64,000 nt of DNA from Actinomadura latina NBRC 106108 (GTDB taxonomy: Bacteria > Actinomycetota > Actinomycetes > Streptosporangiales > Streptosporangiaceae), in contig NZ_BCQS01000003.1 in assembly GCF_001552195.1 (NCBI RefSeq), positions 186,001 through 250,000 on the forward strand, in the 5' to 3' direction. The position numbers and the translations under genes were made by a program. Position 1 is the stretch's first letter, and each line of letters starts with the position of its first letter. Below are positions 16,898 to 25,021 of this stretch, piece after piece. The notes beneath the pieces were generated by a model. That model saw only the letters and a program-made list of their open reading frames with translations, did no database searches and was not told the DNA's origin.

Positions 16898-18055
16898 TCA
16901 GGCGGCGGAGGGGGCCGAGGTGGGGGCGGACAGGTCTTCGCCCACCTGGCGCAGGCCGTCCAGGTCGTGGACGTCCTCGGCCTGGGCCGGGACCGCCGTG
17001 GCCGGGACGGTCGGGTGCGTGGACGCGAAGTGGTCGCGGAGGCGTTCCTCGCGGGCGGCGAGCTGCATCCGGTCGGTGTGGAGGCGGAGCAGGGCCGCGG
17101 TCAGCGTGTGCTCGCCGCGCTCCTCCAGCGTTTCGGCGGCGGCCTGGCTGCGCGCGGCGGACAGCACGTCGCCCGCGGACTCGTGGACGCGGTTGACCAC
17201 GAGTCCAGCGAGTGGCATGCGCTCTTCGGCGAGACGCTCGACGAAGTAGGACGCCTCGCGGAGCGCGTCCGGCTCGGGGGCGGCGACGACGAGGAACGCG
17301 GTGCCGGGGGTCTGCAGGAGCTTGAACGTCTTCTCGGCCCGCTCCCGGAATCCGCCGAACATGGTGTCGAACGCGGCGACGAACGTCTGCACGTCCCGGA
17401 GCAGCTGGACGCCGAGGACCTTGTTGATGGCCCCGGTGAACATGCCGAACCCGGCGCTGATCACCTTGACGCCGAAGCGGCCGCCGGTCTTGGCCGGCGC
17501 GGCGAGAATCTTCATGAAGCGGCCGTCGAGGAAGCGGCCCATGCGCTCGGGGGCGTCCAGGAAGTCCAGGGCGTTCCGGGACGGCGGCGTGTCGACGATG
17601 ATGAGGTCCCAGGCGCCGGAGCGGTGCAGCTGCCCGAGCTTCTCCATCGCCATGTACTCCTGCGTGCCCGACAGCGACGAGGAGAGCGACTGGTAGAAGG
17701 GGTTGGCGAGGATCTGCTTCGCCCGGTCCGGGTCGGCGTGCGCCTCGACGATCTCGTCGAAGGTGCGCTTCATGTCGAGCATCATGGCGTGCAGCTCGCC
17801 GTCGCCCTCGACCTCGATCTTGCGCGGGTTGTTGTCGAGCTCCGACAGCCCCATCGACTGGGCGAGCCGCCGCGCCGGGTCCACGGTGAGGACGACGACG
17901 TCGCGTCCCCGCTCGGCGGCGCGCACTCCGAGCGCGGCGGCGGTGGTCGTCTTCCCGACCCCGCCGGACCCGCAGCACACGATGATCTTCGTGCGCGGGT
18001 CGTCGAGCAGCGCGTCGACGTCCAGGACGGGAGGGGTCTTACCGGTCGGGCTCAT
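16898..18055 (-). CDS. ArsA/Get3-like anion-transporting ATPase (Rv3680-like)
   Basis: The 385-residue cytoplasmic ATPase has the deviant Walker A GSGGVGKTT at 29-37, TVDPARRLAQ for the ArsA switch I region, and IIVDTPPSRNALDFLD for Walker B and switch II. The C-terminal 70 residues are Ala/Thr/Pro-rich and poorly conserved. In mycobacteria the paired proteins Rv3679 and Rv3680 form a Get3-like complex needed for growth on glycerol and antibiotic tolerance, and are not arsenic pumps; there is no arsB or arsR here. Its ATG overlaps the stop of the 77-codon ORF by four bases, so translation is coupled through that ORF to the upstream paralogue. Confidence 0.9.
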   Translation of the reverse strand: MSPTGKTPPVLDVDALLDDPRTKIIVCCGSGGVGKTTTAAALGVRAAERGRDVVVLTVDPARRLAQSMGLSELDNNPRKIEVEGDGELHAMMLDMKRTFDEIVEAHADPDRAKQILANPFYQSLSSSLSGTQEYMAMEKLGQLHRSGAWDLIIVDTPPSRNALDFLDAPERMGRFLDGRFMKILAAPAKTGGRFGVKVISAGFGMFTGAINKVLGVQLLRDVQTFVAAFDTMFGGFRERAEKTFKLLQTPGTAFLVVAAPEPDALREASYFVERLAEERMPLAGLVVNRVHESAGDVLSAARSQAAAETLEERGEHTLTAALLRLHTDRMQLAAREERLRDHFASTHPTVPATAVPAQAEDVHDLDGLRQVGEDLSAPTSAPSAA

Positions 18056-18285
18056 CGTCTCACCTCTGCCGTTCGCCTCCCGGCGACCCGTGTGCCCTGC
18101 TCGCTGATGTCGGCGTCCGCTGGATCGCGGCGGGCGGTGCGCCCGGGGCGGGCGGATCCCCCGTTCGCCGCGACCTGCCGCTCGGTGGCGCGGGGCGCTG
18201 CCAGGGCGACCCAGGAGACGCCTGAGCGGAATTCCGCGCTGGGCGGGAGGTGCGGCCTGCGGATGCCGTTGTTCTGGCCGGTCAT
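18052..18285 (-). CDS. Small orphan protein between the two ArsA-like ATPases
   Basis: This 77-codon frame overlaps both neighbours by ATGA junctions: its start overlaps the upstream ATPase stop and its stop overlaps the downstream ATPase start. That placement is typical of real translationally coupled genes. The product is basic and Arg/Ala/Pro-rich with no membrane segment or domain I recognise (RPHLPPSAEFRSGVSWVAL is the most structured part). It could instead be only a ribosome-coupling leader. Confidence 0.5.
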   Translation of the reverse strand: MTGQNNGIRRPHLPPSAEFRSGVSWVALAAPRATERQVAANGGSARPGRTARRDPADADISEQGTRVAGRRTAEVRR

Positions 18286-19298
18286 GCGGCGCCTTGGGCG
18301 CGGAGGGCGGCGGCCAGGTCGTAGAGGCCGGCGAGGTCCATGCCGTCCGAGAGCATCGGGAGGGTGTAGCGGGGGCGGTCGACCGAGTCGAGGCGCTCCT
18401 TCTCGCGCCGCTGGAGGGCGGTGCGGCGGGCGTGGTCGCCGGCTTCGGCGGCGAGGACGGCGGCGATCGACTCGGCGTCGTGCTCCAGGCCGGCCGCCTT
18501 CACGCCGCGGACGATCTCGTCGGTGTCGAGGGCGCCGGCGGCGGCCGCGGCGAGGTCGTCCTCGCTCAGGACGGGCTCGTGCTCCATGTTCACGATGACG
18601 CCGCCGATCGGGAGCCCGGCCTCGGCGAGGTCGTGGATGCCGTCCATCGTCTCCTGGACGGGCATCTCCTCGAGGAGGGTGACGAAATGCACGGCGGTTT
18701 CGGGGCTGCGGACGACCTTCATCACGGTGTCGGCGTGGTTGCGGACGGGGCCGACCTTGGCGAGACCGGACACTTCATCGTTCACGTTCAGGAACTTCGT
18801 GATGCGGCCGGTGGGCGGGGCGTCCATGACGACGGCGTCGTAGATGAAGGTGCCGTCCTTCCGCTTGCGGCGCACCGATTCGGAGGTCTTGCCGGTGAGG
18901 ATGACGTCGCGCAGGCCGGGGGCGATGGTGGTGACGAAGTCGACGATGCCGAGCTTGGTCATCGCCTTCCCGGCGCGCTTGAGGTTGTAGAACATCTCGA
19001 GGTACTCGATGAGCGCCTCTTCGGTGTCGATGGCGAGCGCGTACACGTCCCCGCCGTCGGGGGCGACCGCGACGCGGCGCTCCTCGTACGGGAGGGGCGG
19101 GCAGTCGAAGAGCTGGGCGATGCCCTGCCGTCCCTCGACCTCGACGAGCAGGACCTTGCGCCCTCCGGCGGCCAGGGCAAGGGCGAGTGCGGCGGCGACG
19201 GTCGTCTTTCCCGTGCCGCCCTTACCGGTGACCACATGGAGGCGTACGCCGTCCCAGTCGGTGTCTCTCGCGCTCACCCGATCGACCATATCGTTCAC
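18282..19298 (-). CDS. ArsA/Get3-like ATPase (Rv3679-like)
   Basis: The 338-residue paralogue has Walker A GKGGTGKTT at 25-33, VVMDAPPTGRITKFLN for Walker B/switch II, and a C-terminal helical region ending DLAGLYDLAAALRAQ. As first gene of a three-gene minus-strand operon it would be made together with the second ATPase, fitting the heterodimer proposed for the mycobacterial homologues. ATG at 19298 gives a 20-residue lead to the P-loop strand; an internal ATG three codons later is possible. It is divergent from the SPFH-domain gene across about 220 bases. Confidence 0.9.
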   Translation of the reverse strand: MNDMVDRVSARDTDWDGVRLHVVTGKGGTGKTTVAAALALALAAGGRKVLLVEVEGRQGIAQLFDCPPLPYEERRVAVAPDGGDVYALAIDTEEALIEYLEMFYNLKRAGKAMTKLGIVDFVTTIAPGLRDVILTGKTSESVRRKRKDGTFIYDAVVMDAPPTGRITKFLNVNDEVSGLAKVGPVRNHADTVMKVVRSPETAVHFVTLLEEMPVQETMDGIHDLAEAGLPIGGVIVNMEHEPVLSEDDLAAAAAGALDTDEIVRGVKAAGLEHDAESIAAVLAAEAGDHARRTALQRREKERLDSVDRPRYTLPMLSDGMDLAGLYDLAAALRAQGAA

Positions 19299-19521
19299 TC
19301 GGCAAACACTTCAGAGGGCGCCCGCCCGTATGCAAGTGATCCCTGACACGGTTCCGTGCAAGATCATCCGTGCGGACGTTGTAAACGGGCCTGCCCGCGG
19401 GGTTAGCTGGGAAACGTGAGCCGTCCACAGGCGGTTCCGTCTGAATCTTCACGGGTTCAGAGTTCTGCCGGCGCCCGGGCGCTCCCCGGGCCCGGCCGTC
19501 CACGTGAGAAAGGTGCCCGTG

Positions 19522-20553
19522 ATGGAAGCGGTGGCACTCATCATCCTGCTCATCGTCGTCGTCGGCGGACTGATCGTCCTGGCGTCGTCGGTGCGCGTTG
19601 TGCAGCAGTACGAGAACGGGATCGTGTTCCGGTTCGGCCAGGTCCAGCGGGGCGGGCAGTTGCGCCCCGGCGCGGTGCGCCCGCCCGGCCTCACCGCGAT
19701 CGTGCCGATCGTCGAGCGCATGCAGAAGGTCAGCCAGCAGACGATCACCATGGGGGTGCCCGGCCAGGACGGCATCACCCAGGACAACGTCAGCGTCCGC
19801 GTCGACGCGGTCGTCTACTTCCGGGTGGTCGACCCGGTGAAGGCGATCGTGAACGTCCACAACTACGGCTACGCGGTCTCGCAGGTGGCGCAGACGTCGC
19901 TGCGGTCGGTCATCGGCCAGGCCGACATGCAGGAGCTGCTCGGCGAGCGCGAGAAGATCAACGCGCGGCTGCGGGTGATCATCGACAAGATCACCGAGGA
20001 CCCGTGGGGCATCCTGATCGAGCTCGTCGAGATCAAGGACGTCTCGCTGCCCGAGGGCATGAAGCGGTCCATGGCCAGGGAGGCGGAGGCGGAGCGGGAA
20101 CGCCGCGCCCGCATCATCACCGCGGACGGCGAGTTCCAGGCGTCCAAGCGCCTCGCCGCCGCCGGGGAGATCATGTCGCAGGACCCTGCGGCCCTCCAGC
20201 TGCGCCTTCTGCAGACGGTCGTGGAGGTCTCCGCCGAGAAGAACAGCACGCTGGTCATGCCGCTGCCGGTGGAGATCCTGCGGTTCTTCGACAAGGTCGC
20301 TGGCGGTCCCGGACGCGGCGGGGAGGACAAGGACACCAAGCTCGGCCTCGGCGAGCGCCTCGCCAGGGCCGAGGCGGAACTCGCCAGGGCGGCGGAGCAG
20401 CCCTCGACCCTGGAGCCGGCCGAGGAGGTCCCACCGGTCATCGGCCTCGACGAGCCGAAGCGCGCATCCTCGTCGTCCAGCGGGGACCGCGGCATCACGA
20501 GCGGCGACGGCACGTCCGACCGCGGTTCGCAGGAACGGCGCCCGCGCCGCTGA
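19522..20553 (+). CDS. SPFH/Band 7 (stomatin/slipin-like) membrane protein
   Basis: The 343-residue protein begins with a membrane anchor (VALIILLIVVVGGLIVLASS). A slipin-type Band 7 domain follows: VVQQYENGIVFRFGQ, RPPGLTAIVPIVERM, VRVDAVVYFRVVDPVKA and the oligomerising helix EAEAERERRARIITADGE. Slipins build ring-like membrane scaffolds and regulate membrane-bound proteases, often with an NfeD partner; no NfeD gene is adjacent. The C-terminal 70 residues are charged and Ser-rich and probably disordered. I chose ATG 19522 because AGAAAGG lies eight bases upstream; GTG 19504 would add six residues before the membrane helix. Confidence 0.9.
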   Translation: MEAVALIILLIVVVGGLIVLASSVRVVQQYENGIVFRFGQVQRGGQLRPGAVRPPGLTAIVPIVERMQKVSQQTITMGVPGQDGITQDNVSVRVDAVVYFRVVDPVKAIVNVHNYGYAVSQVAQTSLRSVIGQADMQELLGEREKINARLRVIIDKITEDPWGILIELVEIKDVSLPEGMKRSMAREAEAERERRARIITADGEFQASKRLAAAGEIMSQDPAALQLRLLQTVVEVSAEKNSTLVMPLPVEILRFFDKVAGGPGRGGEDKDTKLGLGERLARAEAELARAAEQPSTLEPAEEVPPVIGLDEPKRASSSSSGDRGITSGDGTSDRGSQERRPRR

Positions 20554-20594
20554 CCGGCCCTCGGAGACGGACGCGCGTCCGTCTCCGAGTGAGG

Positions 20595-20950
20595 TCAGGG
20601 GACCAGGACCAGGCGGCCCCGGAGGCCGCCTGCGTGCAGGCGCGCGTGGGCCTCGCGGGCTTCCGAGAGAGGCAGGGTGCCGGCCACGCGGAGGGTCAGA
20701 CGGCCTTTGTCCACGAGGTCGGCCAGGTGGGCCAGCTGGGCCGCGTCCGACGAACATCTCCGTGCCCAGCCCGCGCACCAGTGCCTCGTCGGAGGCGGAG
20801 GCGGCGGCGACCACGCGCAGCCCTGACGGCTGCCGCCGCGACCCGGATCCGCACCTGCCCCGGGCCGGGGACGGGCACCGGGACGTCGGCCTCCTCCAGA
20901 TGGACGACGTCCGCGAAGCCCGCGTGCGCTACGACGCGTCCTCGGCCTGA
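20595..20950 (-). pseudogene. Decayed NADPH:quinone oxidoreductase (zinc-type alcohol dehydrogenase family)
   Basis: Three fragments of one enzyme occur in order but in different frames. RRVVAHAGFADVVHLEEADV and a PGPGQVRIRV strand form the N-terminus (about 20830-20950). VVAAASASDEALVRGLG (about 20760-20814) is the end of the NADP-binding Rossmann unit. DAAQLAHLADLVDKGRLTL with REAHARLHAGGLRGRLVLVP is the C-terminus. About 200 residues, including the catalytic domain and GxGxxG loop, are missing. It is a pseudogene. Confidence 0.78.
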
Positions 20951-21022
20951 CGGGGCGTGCGGCGAAGGGCGAACGGCGGGTTCGGACGGGGTTGCGGCGG
21001 GGCCATCGCTAGGGTGAACGCC

Positions 21023-21181
21023 ATGAAGAAGTGGGAGTACGCGACCGTTCCGCTGCTGGTGCACGCGACCAAGCAGATCCTTGACAACTGGGGCCAGGAC
21101 GGGTGGGAGCTCGTCACCGTCATGCCGGGGCCGAACCCGGAGAACCTCGTGGCCTACTTCAAGCGCGAAGTCCAGCCATGA
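21023..21181 (+). CDS. Small DUF4177 domain protein
   Basis: A 52-residue protein starting MKKWEYATVPLL and containing NWGQDGWELVTVMP, the hallmark W-E-Y...GWEL pattern of DUF4177. Its function is unknown in any organism. The stop overlaps the RidA ATG by four bases (ATGA), so they are coupled, and the same small gene sits beside the RidA gene in mycobacteria (Rv3678A). An upstream in-frame extension lacks conserved sequence, so I used the ATG at 21023. Confidence 0.85.
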   Translation: MKKWEYATVPLLVHATKQILDNWGQDGWELVTVMPGPNPENLVAYFKREVQP

Positions 21182-21639
21182 GCACGCCCGAAGAGCGGCT
21201 GCGGGAGCTGGGGATCGAGCTGCCGGCCGTCGTCCCGCCGGTCGCGTCGTACGTCCCGACCGCGCGGACGGGTTCGCTCGTCTACACGGCCGGCCAGATC
21301 CCGCTGGTGAAGGGCGAGCTGGGCGCCACCGGGAAGGTGGGCGCCGAGGTCAGCGCCGAGGAGGCCGCCGCGCAGGCGCGGATCTGCGCGCTGAACGCGA
21401 TCGCGGCGCTCAAGGCGGAGGTCGGCGACCTGTCGCGGGTCGTCCGGATCGTGAAGGTCGTCGGGTTCGTCGCCAGCGCCCCGGACTTCACCGGGCAGCC
21501 GCAGGTGGTCAACGGGGCGAGCGACCTGCTGGCCGAGGTGTTCGGGGACGCGGGCAAGCACGCGCGCAGCGCGGTGGGCGTCGCCGTGCTGCCCCGCGAC
21601 GTGCCCGTCGAGGTGGAGCTCATCGCCGAGGTCCAGTAG
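21178..21639 (+). CDS. RidA/YjgF-family protein (enamine/imine deaminase-like)
   Basis: The 153-residue protein belongs to the YjgF_endoribonuclease-like group. Conserved pieces are RTGSLVYTAGQIPLV, AAQARICALNAIAALKAEVG and VRIVKVVGFVASAPDF. In RidA proteins an Arg near the C-terminus binds the substrate carboxylate; here LPRDVPVEVELIAEV is close to the standard LP.d.lVEI.a sequence. These enzymes hydrolyse reactive enamines from PLP enzymes, but this subgroup (Rv3678c-like) is uncharacterised. It is coupled to DUF4177 upstream and followed 29 bases later by the NUDIX gene on the same strand. Confidence 0.9.
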   Translation: MSTPEERLRELGIELPAVVPPVASYVPTARTGSLVYTAGQIPLVKGELGATGKVGAEVSAEEAAAQARICALNAIAALKAEVGDLSRVVRIVKVVGFVASAPDFTGQPQVVNGASDLLAEVFGDAGKHARSAVGVAVLPRDVPVEVELIAEVQ

Positions 21640-21668
21640 GACGGAGGCTTGACGGAACGTCATTCGGT

Positions 21669-22541
21669 ATGTCCGAATGGGCCGCCATGAGCACTGTGCA
21701 CGGGCTGAAGCTGCCGGCGAGTTTCCGGGATCGCATTGAGGACATCCGGGCGGGCCGGGCCGTACCCGCTCCCGCCCGGCACGCCGCCACGGTCGTCGTC
21801 CTCCGCGACCACGACCGGCACGGCCTGCAGGCGTTCATGCTGCGCCGTGTCCGGTCGATGGCGTTCGCGCCGGGCGCGTACGTGTTCCCGGGCGGGTCCG
21901 TCGACCCGCGCGACGGCGAGGCGGAACTGGCCTGGTCCGGGCCTGCGCCCGCCGAATGGGGCAGTGCGTTCAAGGCGGACGAGACGCTGGCCCGCGAGCT
22001 GGTGTGCGCGGCGGTCCGGGAGACGTTCGAGGAGACGCTCGTCCTGCTGGCCGGGCCGACGGGCGAGACCGTCGTGGACGACACGCGCGGCGACGACTGG
22101 GAGGCCGACCGGCAGGCGCTGCTGGACCGCTCCCAGTCGTTCGGCGGCTTCCTCGACCGGCGCGGCCTCGTCCTGCGCGCGGACCTGCTGCGCCCGTGGG
22201 CGCACTGGATCACCCCGGCGATCGAGCCGAAGCGCTACGACACCCGTTTCTTCGTCGCCGCGATGCCGCAGGGGCAGCGGGCGAGGGACGTCAGCACCGA
22301 GGCCGACCAGGTCGCCTGGGTGCGCCCGGCGGAGGCGGCCGAGCGCGCGGAGAAGGGCGAGTGGATGATGCTGCCGCCGACGATCGCGACGCTGGCCGAG
22401 CTGGCCGAGTTCGGCACGGTGGCGGACGTGCTGGCCGCGCGGCGCGAGATCGCCGTCCACGAGCCCACGGCCGAGATCATCGACGGCGAGGCGTACCTCG
22501 TCCTGCCGGACGGCGTCGAGCGGCACTACCCGCAGGGATGA
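21669..22541 (+). CDS. NUDIX hydrolase (NUDT19/RP2p-like)
   Basis: The 290-residue protein has an expanded NUDIX box. FAPGAYVFPGGSVDPRDGE supplies the first glycine, and a 40-residue insert precedes AAVRETFEETLVLLAG, which holds the REx2EE metal site. This long-insert form is typical of NUDT19-like CoA or nucleotide diphosphatases. The C-terminal half (HWITPAIEPKRYDTRFF) is the family-specific substrate part. ATG 21669 is the longest good start; ATG 21687 is equally possible, as neither has a strong ribosome-binding site. It is the third gene of the plus-strand run DUF4177-RidA-NUDIX-MBL. Confidence 0.88.
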   Translation: MSEWAAMSTVHGLKLPASFRDRIEDIRAGRAVPAPARHAATVVVLRDHDRHGLQAFMLRRVRSMAFAPGAYVFPGGSVDPRDGEAELAWSGPAPAEWGSAFKADETLARELVCAAVRETFEETLVLLAGPTGETVVDDTRGDDWEADRQALLDRSQSFGGFLDRRGLVLRADLLRPWAHWITPAIEPKRYDTRFFVAAMPQGQRARDVSTEADQVAWVRPAEAAERAEKGEWMMLPPTIATLAELAEFGTVADVLAARREIAVHEPTAEIIDGEAYLVLPDGVERHYPQG

Positions 22542-22684
22542 GGCGCGTACCGCCGGCGCGGGCCGTCCGGTGGCGGCAGGCCGTCCTGTGGCGGCTGGCC
22601 GGCACGTCGGTGCCGCGGCATCTCGATCGTCTCGGCTGGAACCCGGCCCGCCACCCGGATCGAGCCTCGGGCAGGATGGGAGAT

Positions 22685-23470
22685 ATGACGGAGATCGACG
22701 GGATGGGTACCGAACGGGCGACCTGCGTGCTCGCTCCGAACCCGTCCGCCATGACCCTGGACGGCACGAACACGTGGATCATCGCCGAACCGGGGTCGGA
22801 CGAGGCGGTCATCGTCGATCCGGGGCCCAAGGACGGCGCGCATCTCAGGCGCGTCCTGGACGTCGTCGAGGCGCAGGGCCGGCGCGTGGGGCTCGTTCTG
22901 CTCACCCACGGCCATCCCGACCATTCGGCGGGCGCCGGGAAGCTGGCGAAGCTCGCCGGCGGCCCCGTCAAGGTGCGGGCGCTCGACCCGAAGCACCGGC
23001 TCGGCGACGAGGGGCTCGTGGAAGGGGACGTCGTCGGCACGGGCGGCCTGGAGCTGCGGATCATGGAGACGCCGGGCCACAGCCACGACTCGCTCACGTT
23101 CTGGCTGCCGGCGGACGGCGCCGTCCTCACCGGCGACACCGTCCTCGGGTACGGGACGACCGTGCTGGAGGGGAGTCTCGGCGACTACATGGGCTCGCTG
23201 GACCGGCTCCGCAGGTTCGCCGCCGATGTCGAGGCCGCCACCGTCCTCCCCGGGCACGGCCCCAAGCTGGACGACCCGATCGCCGTCCTCGATTACTACA
23301 TCGACCACCGCCGCGAGCGCCTCGCGCAGGTCGAGGCGGCCGTGGCCGCGGGCGCGCGCACGGCGCGCGAGGTCGTCGAGCGGGTCTACGCCGACGTCGA
23401 CAGGTCCCTCTGGCCCGCGGCCGAGTGGTCCGTCCAGTCGCAGCTGGACTATCTCAACGAGCGCGGATAG
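22685..23470 (+). CDS. MBL-fold metallo-hydrolase (Rv3677c-like)
   Basis: The 261-residue metallo-beta-lactamase-fold enzyme has the zinc motif THGHPDH, ETPGHSHDS for the second histidine, VLTGDTVLG for the bridging aspartate and LPGHGP for the last histidine. The C-terminal RRERLAQVEAAV helix and EWSVQSQLDYLNERG are typical of the LACTB2-like group, for which RNA endonuclease activity is known in mitochondria. ATG 22685 follows GGGAG and gives the usual length. A longer frame beginning with the ATGA overlap at 22538 would add an Arg-rich, unconserved leader. It converges directly on crp with no spacer. Confidence 0.88.
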   Translation: MTEIDGMGTERATCVLAPNPSAMTLDGTNTWIIAEPGSDEAVIVDPGPKDGAHLRRVLDVVEAQGRRVGLVLLTHGHPDHSAGAGKLAKLAGGPVKVRALDPKHRLGDEGLVEGDVVGTGGLELRIMETPGHSHDSLTFWLPADGAVLTGDTVLGYGTTVLEGSLGDYMGSLDRLRRFAADVEAATVLPGHGPKLDDPIAVLDYYIDHRRERLAQVEAAVAAGARTAREVVERVYADVDRSLWPAAEWSVQSQLDYLNERG

Positions 23471-24157
23471 CTACTTCGAGCGCTTGCGGAGGCGTTCGAT
23501 GTCGAGGATGACGACCGCGCGCGCCTCTATGCGCAGCCAGTTGCGCTGGGCGAAGTCGGCGAGGGCCTTGTTGACGGTCTCGCGGGACGCGCCGACGAGC
23601 TGCGCCAGTTCCTCCTGGGTCAGGTCGTGGTGGACGTGGAGACCCGTCTCGGACGGCTGCCCGAACCGCTCGGCGAGGTCCAGCAGCGCCTTGGCGACGC
23701 GTCCGGGCACGTCGGTGAAGACGAGGTCGGCCATCACGTCGTTGGTCTTGCGGAGCCGCTGCGCCAGGGCGCGGAGCAGCTGGACGGCGACCTCCGGGTG
23801 CCCGGTCAGCCAGGGCCGCAGGTCGTCGTGGCCGAGCCCGGCGAGGCGGCACTCGGTGACCGCGATGGCGCTCGCGGTGCGGGGACGCGGGTCGAACAGC
23901 GACAGCTCGCCGAACATCTCGCTCGGGCCGAGCACGCTCAGCAGGTTCTCCCGGCCGTCCGGCGACGTCCGGGTCAGCTTGATCTTGCCTTCGAGGACGA
24001 CGTACAGCCGGTCCCCGGTCTCCCCCTCGTTGAACAGCGTCTGACCGCGCGCGAGCCGCGCCTCGGTCACGTTGGCTCGCAGCGCCTTGGCGCCCTGCTC
24101 GTCGAGGGCCTCGAAGAGCGGGGCTCTACTCAGAACGTCCACGTCGCGATCGGTCAC
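23471..24157 (-). CDS. crp: Crp/Fnr-family cAMP receptor transcription regulator
   Basis: The 228-residue regulator has a cyclic-nucleotide domain (residues 10-125) with FGELSLFDPRPRTASA as the phosphate-binding cassette, and a C-terminal winged helix with LTQEELAQLVGASRETVNKA as the HTH (about 178-200). It is close to mycobacterial Crp (Rv3676), a global regulator of carbon use and of whiB genes. The stop codon abuts the stop of the MBL gene. A CRP-like palindrome lies 32-47 bases upstream of its start, suggesting autoregulation. Cytoplasmic dimer by family knowledge. Confidence 0.94.
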   Translation of the reverse strand: MTDRDVDVLSRAPLFEALDEQGAKALRANVTEARLARGQTLFNEGETGDRLYVVLEGKIKLTRTSPDGRENLLSVLGPSEMFGELSLFDPRPRTASAIAVTECRLAGLGHDDLRPWLTGHPEVAVQLLRALAQRLRKTNDVMADLVFTDVPGRVAKALLDLAERFGQPSETGLHVHHDLTQEELAQLVGASRETVNKALADFAQRNWLRIEARAVVILDIERLRKRSK

Positions 24158-24188
24158 GCTTCTCCTCCTCGAACACCTACATGCCTAG

Positions 24189-24204
24189 TGTGACGTACGT
24201 CCCA
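24189..24204. promoter_or_regulatory. Candidate CRP operator upstream of crp
   Basis: TGTGA CGTACG TCCCA matches the TGTGA-N6-TCACA consensus in nine of ten fixed positions. It sits in an 18-bp near-palindrome at 24188-24205. It is 32 bases upstream of the crp ATG, so autoregulation is likely. Confidence 0.65.
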
Positions 24205-24303
24205 CCGCGTACGTGAAGGCAGGGTCACGGCGCGCCGAAACGCGGGACCGGGGATCGTCCCGCGGCGGGTCACGGTCCCGTTCGCCCAGTGTACGGACCA
24301 CCG

Positions 24304-24319
24304 GGTGAATGCCATCACA
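24304..24319. promoter_or_regulatory. Candidate CRP operator upstream of the TetR gene
   Basis: GGTGA ATGCCA TCACA has one perfect half-site and one with a single mismatch to TGTGA-N6-TCACA. It lies 64 bases before the TetR-family ATG, in the shared crp/tetR divergent region. Confidence 0.6.
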
Positions 24320-24382
24320 CCGGTCTCACCGCCTATTTACGGACGACCCGGACGGGTAGTGCCGGTGCCCTAGCCTGAGCGC

Positions 24383-25021
24383 ATGCAGAGCTCCGGGTCC
24401 GGCCCCGCCCCGCGGCGGTTGCCGCGGGGGCGGCACGCGCTGTCCCGCGCGGAGGTCGAGCGGGTGCATCATGACCGCCTCTGCGCGGCCATGGCCGCGG
24501 CGATGGCGGAGAAAGGGTACGTCGGAACGTCGGTTGAGGACGTCCTTAAACGGGCCCGGGTGTCCCGGCAGAGCTTCTACGGGCTGTTCTCGTCCAAGCT
24601 CGACTGCTTCATGGCCGCGTTCGACAAGGCGAGCGAACTCCTCATCCTGCGGCTGGAGGGCGCGGTGGCGGGTGAGGGCGACCCGGCGGCCCGGTTCGAG
24701 CGGGTGGTCACCGCGTACCTGGAGGCGCTGGCGTCCGAACCGGGTTACGCGCGGCTGTTCCTGGTGGAGGTGTACGCGGCCGGTCCGGAGGCCATCCGGC
24801 GGCGGTCGGAGATACAGCAGGATCTGGCCGATGCTCTGGTGGGCCTCATGGGCGTGTCCGGTCGGGCGGCCGAATTCGCGTGCCAGGTCGTCGTGGCGGC
24901 GGTGAGCTCCATGGTGACGCCCGCGGTCGCGGCGGGCGACATGGAGGCGTTGCGGGCGGTCGGGCCCCCGATCGTCGACCATGTGCGTCTCCTTCTCCGA
25001 TCGGGGGCGTTGGACGCCTAA
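24383..25021 (+). CDS. TetR-family transcriptional regulator
   Basis: The 212-residue regulator starts with a basic leader and the TetR HTH at about 35-85: AAAMAEKGYVGTSVEDVLKR and ARVSRQSFYGLFSSKLDCF. The C-terminal ligand domain has the GYARLFLVEVYAAGPEA pattern. The ligand and targets are unknown. It is divergent from crp with a CRP-like site in its promoter, and its stop codon overlaps the stop of the esterase gene on the other strand, so no terminator separates them. Confidence 0.9.
   Translation: MQSSGSGPAPRRLPRGRHALSRAEVERVHHDRLCAAMAAAMAEKGYVGTSVEDVLKRARVSRQSFYGLFSSKLDCFMAAFDKASELLILRLEGAVAGEGDPAARFERVVTAYLEALASEPGYARLFLVEVYAAGPEAIRRRSEIQQDLADALVGLMGVSGRAAEFACQVVVAAVSSMVTPAVAAGDMEALRAVGPPIVDHVRLLLRSGALDA

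Noticed and set aside
16511..18598. 695-residue plus-strand frame across whiB4 and the ArsA-like genes
   Set aside because: Runs through three real genes on both strands and a terminator; low complexity and no domain.
22538..22684. N-terminal extension of the MBL hydrolase from the ATGA overlap with the NUDIX gene
   Set aside because: Arg-rich and unlike the family; the ATG at 22685 has a ribosome-binding site and gives the normal length.
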